Source of the DNA: Amycolatopsis tolypomycina
Lineage (GTDB): Bacteria > Actinomycetota > Actinomycetes > Mycobacteriales > Pseudonocardiaceae
Assembly: GCF_900105945.1 (NCBI RefSeq)
Contig: NZ_FNSO01000001.1
Location: 62,001-126,000, forward strand
DNA: 64,000 nucleotides
Reading direction: 5' to 3'
Each line of letters begins with the position of its first letter. The first letter of the stretch is position 1. The translations under genes were made by a program, and so were the position numbers. Positions 24,990-33,822 of this stretch are shown piece after piece. The notes under the pieces were generated by a model, which saw nothing but the letters and a program-made list of their open reading frames with translations, was not told the DNA's origin and did no database searches.

Positions 24990-25973
24990 GTGCGCCTAGG
25001 GGTACTCGACGTCGGTTCCAACACCGTCCACCTGCTCGTGGTCGACGCCCACCGTGGCGCCCACCCGACGCCGATGCATTCCGAAAAGTCCGTGCTGCGG
25101 CTGGCCGAGCAGATCACCCCCGGTGGCGAGCTCGCCAAGGCCGGCGCCGACGAGCTGGTGACCGCCGTCGAATCGGCCAAGGAGTCCGCCGCGCGGCTGG
25201 GCTGCGAAGAGCTGATGGCCTTCGCCACCTCCGCGGTCCGCGAAGCGAAGAACTCCGCCAAGGTCCTGGCCAGGGTGGCCGAGAAAACCGGCGTCGAGCT
25301 GCAGGTCCTTTCGGGCACCGACGAAGCGAGGCTCACGTTCCTCGCCGTCCGGCGCTGGTACGGCTGGTCGGCCGGGCAGCTGCTGGTGCTCGACATCGGC
25401 GGCGGCTCGCTCGAGGTCGCGATGGGCCGCGACGAGGAGCCCGTCCTGGCCGAATCCCTGCCCCTCGGCGCCGGGCGCACCACGCGCACCCGGTTCAGGC
25501 ACGACCCGCCGACGCGCTCCGAGCTCGTCGCGACGTCCGCGTGGCTGGACGACCAGCTCACCGACCTCACGCGCAAGGTCACCAAATGGGGTGAACCCGA
25601 TCGGGTCGTGGCGACGTCGAAGACGTTCCGCTCGCTGGCCCGGCTGACCGGCGCCGCCCCCTCGGCCGCGGGGCCGCGCGTGCGACGTACCCTCACCGAC
25701 ACCGCATTGCGCCAGCTCCTGGCCTTCGTCTCGCGGATGCCTTCGGCCGATCTCGCGCAGCTCGAAGGCGTCAGTTCGAGCCGGGCGCACCAGCTGGTGG
25801 CGGGCGCGCTCGTCGCGCAGGCCACGATGCGGGCGCTCGGGGTGCCGGAACTCGAGATCTGCCCGTGGGCTCTGCGAGAGGGTGTCATCCTGCGGCGGCT
25901 GGACCATTCGAACGGCGCGGATGAGACTGGAGCCGCTCTCGTCGGGCGCTTCGGCGCACAGGAGGACCGGTGA
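24990..25973 (+). CDS. Ppx/GppA exopolyphosphatase-family phosphatase
   Basis: A 327-residue Ppx/GppA phosphatase, equivalent in position to Rv0496. The sugar-kinase/HSP70-like fold shows phosphate-1 GVLDVGSNTVHLLVVD, the adenosine-like motif LLVLDIGGGSLEVAMG and the middle motif ATSAVREAKN with SGTDEARLTF. It hydrolyses polyphosphate or (p)ppGpp to control phosphate and stringent signals, in line with its place next to senX3-regX3. GTG 24990 directly precedes the first strand. Single-domain length (about 310-330) is the short actinobacterial form. Confidence 0.9.
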   Translation: MRLGVLDVGSNTVHLLVVDAHRGAHPTPMHSEKSVLRLAEQITPGGELAKAGADELVTAVESAKESAARLGCEELMAFATSAVREAKNSAKVLARVAEKTGVELQVLSGTDEARLTFLAVRRWYGWSAGQLLVLDIGGGSLEVAMGRDEEPVLAESLPLGAGRTTRTRFRHDPPTRSELVATSAWLDDQLTDLTRKVTKWGEPDRVVATSKTFRSLARLTGAAPSAAGPRVRRTLTDTALRQLLAFVSRMPSADLAQLEGVSSSRAHQLVAGALVAQATMRALGVPELEICPWALREGVILRRLDHSNGADETGAALVGRFGAQEDR

Positions 25974-26130
25974 AAGCACGCGGCTGGACTTCCCGGACGG
26001 ATAACGGGCACGGTGGAGAGGTGACGGACATGCAGAGGTCGGTGTACAGCGCGCGCGGCGCCGCCGGTGTGCCGTCAGGTACCGCTTCGCCGAGTGCCGA
26101 GAACCCAGAGCGCGCAGGGGATCACCAGGT

Positions 26131-27873
26131 ATGACGGACCAGACCGGAGGCGACCAGCCGCAGAAGACCGTGGCTGAGCTGCTCGCCCAGCACGGTGCCC
26201 AGGTCGACGGCGGCCGCCGTCGTCGTCGGCGTGCCGCCGATGACGACGACGAACCCGGCACCCCCGAAGCCCCGGCGGCCCCGCCCGGCGCGACCGGTTC
26301 GCACCGGCGACCCGGCGTGAGCGACACCGGCCCGCAGGCGATCATCGACCGGGTGGCGTCGGAAGGCGCGCCGCCGCCCGCCCCGCAGGCCCGGCCCGCC
26401 GGGCGCCGCCGCGCCGAACCGCAGTCCCCGCCGCCGCCCGCGCCCCGCGCGGTCCCGCCGGACTCCCGGCCGGTGCCGCCGCCCCCGGCGCGGCCCGCCC
26501 CCGGTGGCGCGGAGTCCGGCCAGTACGCCCGCCCGGTCCCGCAGGACTCCGGCCAGTTCGCCCGGCCGCCGCAGGAATCGGGCCAGTTCGCGCGCCCGGC
26601 TCCGCCCGAGCCGGTGCCGCCGCGGCCGCAGGATTCCGACCGGCTGCCGGTGCCCCCGCGGCCGCAGGACTCCGACCGGCTGCCGGTGCCCCCGCGCGCC
26701 GCGCCGCGGCGCCAGCCCCCGCCGTCGCAGCAGCTGCCGGTGCCGCCGCAGCCGTCGCAACAGCTGCCCGTGCCGCCGCAGCCGTCCCAGCAGCTGCCGA
26801 CCCCGCCGTCGCCGGCCGCCGAGGAGACCCGCGGCGCCGTGCCGCCGGTCCGGCGCCGTCCCGGCCCGCCGCAGCCGTCGCAGCAGCTGCCGGTGCCGCC
26901 GCAGCCGTCCCAGCAGCTGCCGACGCCCCCGCCGCCCGGCGGACCGCTGTCGGCCCGGCTCGACGGCCTCAACGGCACCCCGGACGCCGACATCGACGTG
27001 CCGCCCGGCCCGATGGCCAGCGGGTCGTTCGCGACGCCGCCCGCCGCGCCCGGCCGCCCGCGCCGCGCCCCGGCGCGTCGTCCGGAGCCGAAGCGCGAGG
27101 ACCACACCGAGCAGTTCTCCGCCGTCGGCGACGAAGACCCGCTGGTACCGCCGGTGCCGCCGAAGGGCAAGAAGCCCGAGCCGCCGGAGCCGTCTTCGCC
27201 CGCGGGGCTCGCGAACTGGCGCAAGCGGCGGCAGAAGGAGCAGATGGAGGACACCGAGATCGGCGTCATGCCGGCGGTGCCCACCGACGCCCCGGACGAC
27301 GGCTACCCCGAGGACGACTTCGAGCCCGACGGCTTCGCCCCGGAAAGCAGCGGCTACCAGGCCGCCTACGACGCGGGGCCGCCGACCGGCGCGTACCCGC
27401 CGCCGATGCCGTTCGCGCCCGGCGACCGGGCCTCGCGCGCGCCGATCCCGGACGACCTCGAGCCCTACGAGCGCGAGTTCGCCGACGGCTACCCGCCGGA
27501 CGGCCCGGACTTCGAGCAGGACGACTACGGCTACGAGCAGGGCGAAGGCTACGAAGACGACGAGTACGACGACGCGCCGGAGCCGGCCGCGGAGCCGGAA
27601 CCCGCGGCTTCGCCCGGCAAGCAGTGGCTGGCACTGGCGGGTCAGCTGGCGATGGGTGTCGTCGGCGGGGCCGCCGTCTGGCTCGGCTTCAACTGGCTGT
27701 GGGTGAACATCCCGGCCGCCGCCCTGGTCGCCGCGCTGCTGGTGGTCGTCGCGCTGGTCTGGATCGTGCGGAAGATCCGCCGCGCCGAAGACCTGCAGAC
27801 GACGGTGCTCGCGGTGCTGGTGGGCCTGGTGGTGACCGTGTCGCCCGCCGCGTTGCTGCTGGTCGGCCGCTGA
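26131..27873 (+). CDS. proline-rich membrane protein (Rv0497-like)
   Basis: A 580-residue protein with a long, disordered cytosolic part and a small C-terminal membrane domain. After an N-terminal helix (KTVAELLAQHGAQVDGGRRR) a Pro/Gln-rich region (about 55-300) contains repeated PQPSQQLPVPP and RPQDSDRLPVPP units. An acidic stretch rich in Asp/Glu/Tyr follows, and the last 80 residues hold two or three helices (WLALAGQLAMGVVGGAAVWL, AAALVAALLVVVALVWIV, TTVLAVLVGLVVTVSPAALL). Position and design match Rv0497, but the linker is about twice as long. Function is unknown. The reading frame is supported by strong codon bias on both sides of the repeats. Confidence 0.82.
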   Translation: MTDQTGGDQPQKTVAELLAQHGAQVDGGRRRRRRAADDDDEPGTPEAPAAPPGATGSHRRPGVSDTGPQAIIDRVASEGAPPPAPQARPAGRRRAEPQSPPPPAPRAVPPDSRPVPPPPARPAPGGAESGQYARPVPQDSGQFARPPQESGQFARPAPPEPVPPRPQDSDRLPVPPRPQDSDRLPVPPRAAPRRQPPPSQQLPVPPQPSQQLPVPPQPSQQLPTPPSPAAEETRGAVPPVRRRPGPPQPSQQLPVPPQPSQQLPTPPPPGGPLSARLDGLNGTPDADIDVPPGPMASGSFATPPAAPGRPRRAPARRPEPKREDHTEQFSAVGDEDPLVPPVPPKGKKPEPPEPSSPAGLANWRKRRQKEQMEDTEIGVMPAVPTDAPDDGYPEDDFEPDGFAPESSGYQAAYDAGPPTGAYPPPMPFAPGDRASRAPIPDDLEPYEREFADGYPPDGPDFEQDDYGYEQGEGYEDDEYDDAPEPAAEPEPAASPGKQWLALAGQLAMGVVGGAAVWLGFNWLWVNIPAAALVAALLVVVALVWIVRKIRRAEDLQTTVLAVLVGLVVTVSPAALLLVGR

Positions 27874-27935
27874 GGCGGTGACCCGCGTCGCCTTGGCGGC
27901 CCGGCGGCGTCGCCCACGCGCGGTGACGAGGCAGG

Positions 27936-28748
27936 ATGGCGCCCGTGACAGACGAGCAGCCGGTCCCCGTCGGACTCAGCACGGCGTCCGTGTGGCCCCT
28001 CAAGGCGGGGACGGCCTTCGAGCTGGCCGCCGAGCTCGGCTACGACGGCGTCGAGGTGATGGTCTGGGCCGACCCGGTCAGCCAGGACGTCACCGCGCTG
28101 CGGCGGCTGTCGCGCCGCACCGGCGTGCCCGTGCTGTCGGTGCACTCGCCGTCGCTGCTGATCACCCAGCGGATCTGGTCGCCGGATCCGGTGGTGCGGC
28201 TGCGGATGTCCGTCGACGCCGCGCTCGAGCTCGGCGCGCGCACGGTGGTGGTGCACCCGCCGTTCCGCTGGCAGCGCCGGTACGGCGACTCGTTCGGCGA
28301 TCTGGTCGCCGAACTGGAGGACTCGAGCGGGATCGAAATCGCCGTCGAAAACATGTTCAAGGTCCGGCCACCGGGTGGTTCGAAGAATTCGCGGGTCTCC
28401 GCGTTCCGGCCGTCGATCGATCCGACGGACGTCGGGTTCCGGCACTACACGCTCGACCTGTCCCACACAGCGGCAGCCGGCATGGACGCGCTGGCGCTGG
28501 CGCAGCGGATGGGGGACGGCCTCGCGCACGTCCACCTGGCGGACGGCACCGGCCTCCCGAAGGACGAACACCTGGTACCCGGCCGCGGCGGCCAGCCGTG
28601 CGCCGAACTGCTCGAGAAGCTGGTCAGCAACGGTTTTTCCGGCCAGATCGTGCTGGAGATCAACACCCGGCACGCCGTCACGGCCGCCCAGCGCGTCCGC
28701 GACCTGGCCGAGGCGTTGTTGTTCGCCCGGTTCCACCTCGGGCAATAA
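27936..28748 (+). CDS. sugar phosphate isomerase/epimerase
   Basis: A 270-residue TIM-barrel protein of the AP endonuclease 2 / xylose isomerase-like family, equivalent to Rv0498. Seen: GLSTASVWPLKAGTAFELAA, LGYDGVEVMVW, the strand EIAVENMF with a metal-binding Glu, DLSHTAAAGMD and HVHLADGTG with the His/Asp ligands, and IVLEINTR at the C-terminal strand. It probably isomerises a sugar phosphate, but the substrate is not known. ATG 27936 has a GAGG upstream; GTG 27945 is possible. It precedes the thioesterase and proC, as in mycobacteria. Confidence 0.87.
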   Translation: MAPVTDEQPVPVGLSTASVWPLKAGTAFELAAELGYDGVEVMVWADPVSQDVTALRRLSRRTGVPVLSVHSPSLLITQRIWSPDPVVRLRMSVDAALELGARTVVVHPPFRWQRRYGDSFGDLVAELEDSSGIEIAVENMFKVRPPGGSKNSRVSAFRPSIDPTDVGFRHYTLDLSHTAAAGMDALALAQRMGDGLAHVHLADGTGLPKDEHLVPGRGGQPCAELLEKLVSNGFSGQIVLEINTRHAVTAAQRVRDLAEALLFARFHLGQ

Positions 28749-28872
28749 CCGCACCCGGTATAGCTACTCCCGAGTGCATTTCCGCCGGTACAACCCGTAA
28801 AGTTCGGACCGTGAACCCGTCGCTCTCGTTGCTCGTCACCTATCCGGATTCCCGAAATGGCGCGGACCGTTC

Positions 28873-29700
28873 GTGAGCGCAATGGACGGCACCGCCGTGT
28901 CCTTCGACACGGCGAGTGCGGCGCGGTCGCTGGGGGACGGCACCTTCACCGCGGTGCTGCGTGCGGAATGGGCCATCGGCTCCCACCCGCACGGGGGTTT
29001 CCTGCTCGCCCTGCTGGCCAGGGCGGCGATCGCCGCCCTGCACGAGCGCGGTGAGCCGCACGCGGAGCCGCTGGTCGTCAGCGCGGAGTTCCTGCACGCG
29101 CCCGCGCTCGGCCCGGTGCTGCTGCGCACGGACGTCCGCAAGGTCGGCCGCCGCGCGACGGTGGTCGAGGTCCGCCTGGAGCAGCGTGGCCGCAGCTGCG
29201 TCGAAGCCAGGGTGACCACGGGCCGGCTGCCGATGCGCCGCCCGGAGTGGACGGACGTGCCGTCGATGCCTGCCGAGCCGCCACCGGGCGCGCTGGCGAT
29301 GGCGGAGAGCACGGAGGGGCCGTTCAACCTGGCCAAGGGGTGCGAAGTCCGCCTCGACCCGGCGACGGCGGGCTACCTGGCCGGCCGCACGGGCGAGCCA
29401 CCCCGGATGCGGCTGTGGGTCCGGCCCCGGCACAGCCTGGTGGACCCGTACTTTTCGCTGCTGGCGTCGGACGTGAACCCGCCGGTCGTGATGAACCTGG
29501 GCCGGATCGGCTGGGCGCCGACCGTGCAGCTGACGGCGTTGCTGCGGACGAGGCCGGCGCCGGGCTGGCTGCGCGTGGTGGTGGAGTCTCGGTCGGTGCA
29601 CGAGTCCTGGTTCGATTCGGACGCGACGGTGGTGGACGCCCAGGGGCGGCTCGTGTGCCAGGCCCGGCAGCTGGGCCTGGCCCCCGCCCCGGGCGGCTGA
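28873..29700 (+). CDS. acyl-CoA thioesterase-like hotdog protein
   Basis: A 275-residue double-hotdog thioesterase-family protein equivalent to Rv0499. The N-terminal hotdog starts GTFTAVLRAEWAIGSHPHGG, typical of acyl-CoA thioesterase II-like proteins; the second half includes MRLWVRPRHSLVDPYFSLLA and RLVCQARQLGLAP. It probably hydrolyses acyl-CoA in the cytosol; chain length is unknown. GTG 28873 and ATG 28882 are both possible starts. proC follows 29 bp after the stop. Confidence 0.82.
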   Translation: MSAMDGTAVSFDTASAARSLGDGTFTAVLRAEWAIGSHPHGGFLLALLARAAIAALHERGEPHAEPLVVSAEFLHAPALGPVLLRTDVRKVGRRATVVEVRLEQRGRSCVEARVTTGRLPMRRPEWTDVPSMPAEPPPGALAMAESTEGPFNLAKGCEVRLDPATAGYLAGRTGEPPRMRLWVRPRHSLVDPYFSLLASDVNPPVVMNLGRIGWAPTVQLTALLRTRPAPGWLRVVVESRSVHESWFDSDATVVDAQGRLVCQARQLGLAPAPGG

Positions 29701-29729
29701 GCCCCGGCGGGGTTTGGCACGCTTGGCCC

Positions 29730-30539
29730 ATGACGGTCATCGCGGTGCTGGGTGCGGGCAAGATCGGCGAGGCGTTGCTCTCGGGGCTGCTGCACGGCGG
29801 CCACGAAGCCGGCGACCTCCTCTTCACCGAGCGGTACCCGGCGCGCGTCGAGGAGCTCACCAGCCGCTACGGCATCCGCGGCGTCGAGGTCGAGGAAGCC
29901 GCCAAGCGGGCCGACATCCTGGTCGTCGCCGTGAAGCCGCAGGACATCGAGCCCGTGCTCGACGAGCTCGCGCCGCTGCTCGGGGCGTCGTCGCTGGTCG
30001 TGTCGCTGTGTGCCGGGCTGCCGACTTCGCTGTACGAGCGGCGGCTGGCCGAAGGCGTGCCGGTCGTGCGGGTCATGCCGAACACGCCGATGCTGGTCAA
30101 CGAGGCCATGAGCGCCATCTCCGCCGGCCGGTACGCGACCGCCGAGCACCTCGCCGTCGTGCGCGACCTGCTCTCGCACGTCGGGCAGGTCGTCGAGGTG
30201 CCCGAGAGCCAGCAGGACGCCGTGACGGCGCTGTCGGGGTCTGGGCCTGCGTACTTTTTCTACCTGGTCGAGGCCATGATCGACGCCGGGATCCTGCTGG
30301 GCCTGCCCCGGGCACTGGCCGGCCAGCTGATCATCCAGTCGGCCGTCGGCGCGGCGAAGATGCTCGCCGAATCCGACGAGCACCCGGTGCTGCTGCGCGA
30401 GGCCGTGACATCACCGGCCGGGACGACCATCAACGCCATCCGCGAGCTGGAGAAGCACGGGGTGCGGGCCGCCCTGCTGGCCGCCATCGAGGCGGCGAAG
30501 GACCGGTCGGTGGAGCTCGGCAAGGCGCACGAGGGCTGA
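29730..30539 (+). CDS. proC: pyrroline-5-carboxylate reductase
   Basis: A 269-residue ProC that reduces 1-pyrroline-5-carboxylate to L-proline with NAD(P)H, the last step of proline synthesis. The Rossmann motif VLGAGKIGEALLSGLL lies at the N terminus. VVRVMPNTPMLVNEAMSA, SGSGPAYFFYLVEAM and SPAGTTINAIRELEKHGVRA are family signatures. ATG 29730 immediately precedes the first strand. The last 44 bp before the end are repeated once 172 bp downstream (30655-30698), where they are not part of a gene. Confidence 0.96.
   Translation: MTVIAVLGAGKIGEALLSGLLHGGHEAGDLLFTERYPARVEELTSRYGIRGVEVEEAAKRADILVVAVKPQDIEPVLDELAPLLGASSLVVSLCAGLPTSLYERRLAEGVPVVRVMPNTPMLVNEAMSAISAGRYATAEHLAVVRDLLSHVGQVVEVPESQQDAVTALSGSGPAYFFYLVEAMIDAGILLGLPRALAGQLIIQSAVGAAKMLAESDEHPVLLREAVTSPAGTTINAIRELEKHGVRAALLAAIEAAKDRSVELGKAHEG
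30483..30526 (+). repeat. source copy of proC 3' duplication
   Basis: These 44 bp, coding for AIEAAKDRSVELGKA near the ProC C terminus, recur at 30655-30698 with a single substitution (GTGGAG to GTGAAG). The repeat is direct and in a different reading context. Confidence 0.85.
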
Positions 30540-30895
30540 CGCGGCGGGCGGTTCGCTCGCTCGTGTGCCGCGCGCGCCGCGGGTCCGGGCTCGCGCCGGA
30601 GCAGCTCGGCTGGCTGGTCGGCCTGGTCCGCGGGTGGGCCGTAGTCGAGGAGTTGCCATCGAGGCGGCGAAGGACCGGTCGGTGAAGCTCGGCAAGGCCC
30701 GATTTCGCCGGAAAGGGCGATTGCCCCGGTCTTGCACGCGCGGGTGCTTGTGCGTTAGCGCAGGTAGGAGCCCATCTCGGTGACAGGCGTCGCATTAGTC
30801 CCACCAGTCCCGCTACTCTCGATAGAGCACGTGCGTGTCGATACCACAGGTGGGGAAGCCTCGTGGCGCGACACGTGTCGAAGGACGCGGTAAAC
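30540..30895. other. intergenic region with proC 3'-end duplicate
   Basis: This 356-bp stretch between proC and the BldC-like gene has no convincing gene. At 30655-30698 it carries a near-perfect second copy of the end of proC. The rest after 30740 is probably the promoter region of the bldC-like gene. The duplicated piece could be read as ...AIEAAKDRSVKLGKA but has no start or frame support, so I treat it as a remnant of a local duplication and deletion. Confidence 0.6.
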
Positions 30896-31111
30896 ATGTC
30901 GCCGAACAAGAAGGAGGATTTGCCCGCTGTCGGGCAGGTCCAGTTCCTGACGGTCGCCGAAGTGGCCACGCTGATGCGGGTCTCCAAGATGACCGTCTAC
31001 CGTCTCGTGCACTCGGGTGAGCTGCCCGCCGTCAGGGTCGGGAAGTCCTTCCGGGTGCCGGAGAAAGCAGTGCACGAGTACCTCCAGGGTGCCTATTACG
31101 ACGTAGGCTGA
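30896..31111 (+). CDS. bldC: BldC-like MerR-type DNA-binding protein
   Basis: A 71-residue single-domain winged-helix protein of the MerR/excisionase type. The core FLTVAEVATLMRVSKMTVYR-LVHSGELPAVRVGKSFRVP is almost diagnostic for BldC of Streptomyces and Rv0500A. BldC binds direct repeats cooperatively and delays development in Streptomyces. ATG 30896 gives the family length; a GTG at 30863 would add 11 residues. It precedes the tiny basic bS22-like gene, the arrangement seen in most actinobacteria. Confidence 0.88.
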   Translation: MSPNKKEDLPAVGQVQFLTVAEVATLMRVSKMTVYRLVHSGELPAVRVGKSFRVPEKAVHEYLQGAYYDVG

Positions 31112-31276
31112 CCGGCCGCCGGGCACGCCGTGGCCAGCGGCGCGCAGCGCTACGACGTGCCCGCCGACCGGCCCGCCACGCGTAACGGGTAACCTGGAAA
31201 ACCGCTCGTGCCTGTGCGCTCCACCCGTTGGACGCTGCGCCGGGCAGCGTGACCGACGTCGACCTAAGGAGCGCCC

Positions 31277-31378
31277 ATGGGCTCTGTGATCAAGAAGCGC
31301 CGCAAGCGCATGTCGAAGAAGAAGCACCGCAAGCTGCTTCGCCGTACGCGCGTCCAGCGTCGTAAGGCCGGCAAGTAA
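31277..31378 (+). CDS. 33-residue AURKAIP1/COX24-like (bS22-like) basic protein
   Basis: A 33-codon gene whose product is almost wholly basic: [20 protein letters not shown], then [13 protein letters not shown]. This is the AURKAIP1/COX24 domain protein (Rv0500B), shown in mycobacterial ribosome structures to be the extra small-subunit protein bS22. ATG 31277 has AAGGAG at 31266-31271. A strong hairpin follows 16 bp after the TAA stop. The gene is too short for most length cut-offs but is highly conserved in actinobacteria. Confidence 0.93.
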   Translation: MGSVIKKRRKRMSKKKHRKLLRRTRVQRRKAGK

Positions 31379-31394
31379 GCCTGCTGAGCGTGAC

Positions 31395-31425
31395 CGTGGC
31401 CCGTCCAGTCTCTGGACGGGCCACG
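31395..31425 (+). terminator. hairpin terminator after bS22-like gene
   Basis: A perfect 14-bp stem (CGTGGCCCGTCCAG at 31395-31408, complement at 31412-31425) with a TCT loop. It starts 17 bp after the stop of the 33-codon gene. Confidence 0.8.
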
Positions 31426-31634
31426 TCCATTTGGTGGGCACGTGCCGCCCGTTCGAGTGAGGCGTTCGTCGCTTTCCGGGGAAACCGGTGTTAATAGCAC
31501 GTGAGACGGCCCGGAGCTACCACTGAAGAGCGGTAACATCTCAAGGGCGTCCGCGCGATGCTTCCAGTGAGTGCAGGTTCGCGCGCCTCGGGTGACCGTC
31601 CACCCCCCACTTGCCCCACGCCGCAGGGAGTCGC

Positions 31635-32678
31635 ATGCCGTCGAACATCGTGCTCGTCACCGGGGTCGCCGGCGAACTGGGCGGGAAACTGCTCGCCCGG
31701 CTGGGCAACAACCCCGACTTCGAACGGGTCATCGGTGTCGACACCGTCCCGCCCGACAAGGCGGTCCTGCAGCGCATGGGGCACGCGGAGTTCGTCCGCG
31801 CGGATATCAGGAACCCGTTGATAGCCAAGGTGATCAGCACGGCCAAGGTGGACACGGTGGTGCACGCGTCCGTCACCGCGCACCCCGCCGGGCCAGGCCG
31901 TCGCACGGCGATCAAGGAAGTCAACGTCATCGGCACCATGCGGCTGCTCGCCGCCTGCCAGCGCTCGCCGCAGGTCCGGAAGCTGGTGGTCAAGTCGACG
32001 GCGGCCGTCTACGGCGCCGGCGCCCGCTCGCAGGCGGTGTTCACCGAGGACTCCGAGCTCATCCCGACGTCGACCAGCGGGTACGCGAAGGACGCCGTCG
32101 AGATGGAGGGGTACGTGCGCGGCCTGGTGCGCCGCCGCCCGGACATCACGACCACGCTGTTCCGCTTCGCCAACATCATCGGCCCGGAAACCGACACAGT
32201 GCTGGCGCGCTACTTCGCGCTGCCGGTGGTGCCGACGGTCTTCGGCTACGACGCCCGCATCCAGCTGCTGCACTCCGCGGACGCGCTGTCCGTGCTGGAA
32301 CGGGCGACCCTGCACGACAAGCCCGGCGTGTTCAACGTCGGCGCGGAGGGGGTACTCACCCTCTCGCAGGCGATCCGGCGAGCCGGCCGGGTCGAGCTGC
32401 CGATGCCGCGGAGTGTGGTGCCGTCGGTCGGCAAGGTTCTGCGCGGCGCCCGCGTCGTGGACTTCTCCGCCGACCAGGTCCGGTTGCTGAACTTCGGCCG
32501 GGTCGTCGACATCACCAAGCTGAAGCAGGAGTTCGGGTACACCCCGCGGTGGACCACGCGCGAGGCGTTCGACGACTACATCGTGGGACGCGGGCTCCGT
32601 CCGGTGCTCGACGGCGGCAAGCTGGCCGGACTGGCCGGCAAGGTGCTCGTCGCCGCGGCGACGGGGCAGAGCCGATGA
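31635..32678 (+). CDS. NAD-dependent epimerase (GalE2-like)
   Basis: A 347-residue extended SDR epimerase equivalent to Rv0501 (GalE2). The Rossmann motif IVLVTGVAGELGGKLLARLG lies at the N terminus. The catalytic region has KLVVKSTAAVYG (Ser/Thr) and SGYAKDAVEMEGYV (Tyr-x-x-x-Lys). The predicted role is a UDP-sugar epimerase or dehydratase in envelope glycan synthesis; the exact substrate cannot be read. ATG 31635 has an AGGGAG upstream. Its stop overlaps the acyltransferase start (ATGA), so the pair is coupled. Confidence 0.86.
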   Translation: MPSNIVLVTGVAGELGGKLLARLGNNPDFERVIGVDTVPPDKAVLQRMGHAEFVRADIRNPLIAKVISTAKVDTVVHASVTAHPAGPGRRTAIKEVNVIGTMRLLAACQRSPQVRKLVVKSTAAVYGAGARSQAVFTEDSELIPTSTSGYAKDAVEMEGYVRGLVRRRPDITTTLFRFANIIGPETDTVLARYFALPVVPTVFGYDARIQLLHSADALSVLERATLHDKPGVFNVGAEGVLTLSQAIRRAGRVELPMPRSVVPSVGKVLRGARVVDFSADQVRLLNFGRVVDITKLKQEFGYTPRWTTREAFDDYIVGRGLRPVLDGGKLAGLAGKVLVAAATGQSR

Positions 32679-33787
32679 AGGGCTTTTCGGGGGTCCGGGT
32701 GGCGGAGCCCCCGGCCCGGAGCGAAGCTCCGATTGTTACAGGCAGGCCACACGACTTGGACGACTTCGGAAGCGAGGCGGGAACGGTGGGCGGTGCCGAG
32801 GCGCAGGTCATCCCCCTGCACGGACCGGGCCGGGAGAAGCCGGAAGCCGTGGAGGCCGAGCGCGACCTCCGGGAACAGGAGCAGGCGCCGGTCGTTGCCT
32901 TCCCCGGCGGCGTCGAGCGGCCTTCCCCGGCGGCGCCCCGGCCGGAAGAGTCGCTTTCGGACGCCGCGCGTTCGGCGCTCGGCTTCCTCCGCGACCGGCT
33001 GACCGGCGACTACACGGTCGACGAGTTCGGCTTCGACGCCGAGCTGACCGAGGCGGTGTTCCTCCCGCCGCTGCGCGCGCTGTACAAGAAGTGGTTCCGC
33101 GTCGACACCTACGGCGTCGAAAACCTCCCGGAGACCGGCGGTGCGCTGCTGGTGTCCAACCACTCGGGCACGATCCCGCTCGACTCCCTGATGACGGCGG
33201 TGGCGGTCCACGACGAGACCGGCGGCCGCCACCTGCGCGGCCTCGGCGCCGACCTGGTGTTCCAGGTGCCGCTGGTGGGGTCGTTCGCCCGCAAGTCCGG
33301 CCAGACGCTGGCCTGCCACGCCGACGCCGAGCGCCTGCTGCGCAAGGGCGAGCTGGTCGGGGTGTGGCCGGAGGGCTTCAAGGGCGTCGGCAAGCCGTTC
33401 GCCTCCCGCTACAAGCTGCAGCGCTTCGGCCGCGGCGGCTTCGTGTCGGCCGCGCTGAAGGCGGGCGTGCCGATCATCCCGGTGTCGGTGATCGGCGCCG
33501 AGGAGATCTACCCGAAGCTCGGCGACATCAAGGTGCTGGCGCGGATGCTCGGCCTGCCGTACTTCCCGGTGACGCCGTTCTTCCCGATGTTCGGCCTGCT
33601 GGGCGCGGTCCCGCTGCCGACGAAGTGGAGCATCGAGTTCGGCGCGCCGATCGCGACGGACGCCTACGGCCCGGACGCGGTCGACGACCCGATGCTGGTG
33701 TTCCAGCTGACCGACCAGGTGCGCGAGTCGATCCAGCAGACGCTGTACCAGCGGCTTTCGCAGCGGAAGTCCGTCTTCCGCGGCTGA
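32675..33787 (+). CDS. 1-acylglycerol-3-phosphate O-acyltransferase-like (PlsC family)
   Basis: A 370-residue PlsC-type acyltransferase equivalent to Rv0502. The catalytic motif VSNHSGTIPLDSLM (HX4D variant with His-Ser-Gly) and the glycerophosphate site GVWPEGFKGVGKPFASRYKL are visible, plus VPIIPVSVIGAEEI. The first 125 residues are a poorly conserved charged/Pro region and are probably disordered. It probably acylates a lipid precursor at the membrane. The ATG overlaps the epimerase stop. A 12-bp hairpin covers its stop codon. Confidence 0.87.
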   Translation: MKGFSGVRVAEPPARSEAPIVTGRPHDLDDFGSEAGTVGGAEAQVIPLHGPGREKPEAVEAERDLREQEQAPVVAFPGGVERPSPAAPRPEESLSDAARSALGFLRDRLTGDYTVDEFGFDAELTEAVFLPPLRALYKKWFRVDTYGVENLPETGGALLVSNHSGTIPLDSLMTAVAVHDETGGRHLRGLGADLVFQVPLVGSFARKSGQTLACHADAERLLRKGELVGVWPEGFKGVGKPFASRYKLQRFGRGGFVSAALKAGVPIIPVSVIGAEEIYPKLGDIKVLARMLGLPYFPVTPFFPMFGLLGAVPLPTKWSIEFGAPIATDAYGPDAVDDPMLVFQLTDQVRESIQQTLYQRLSQRKSVFRG

Positions 33788-33810
33788 GCCCCGCCGCCGG
33801 GCTCAGCCGC
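33780..33810. terminator. hairpin between convergent genes
   Basis: A perfect 12-bp stem (GCGGCTGAGCCC at 33780-33791 and its complement at 33799-33810) with a 7-nt loop overlaps the acyltransferase stop codon and lies 13 bp from the convergent CPBP gene stop. It can act in both directions. Confidence 0.7.
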
Positions 33811-33822
33811 CCAGCTGCGGGG

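Noticed and set aside
24996..27284. 762-codon minus-strand open frame over ppx and the Pro-rich protein
   Set aside because: Low-complexity shadow; the plus-strand genes have conserved motifs and correct codon bias.
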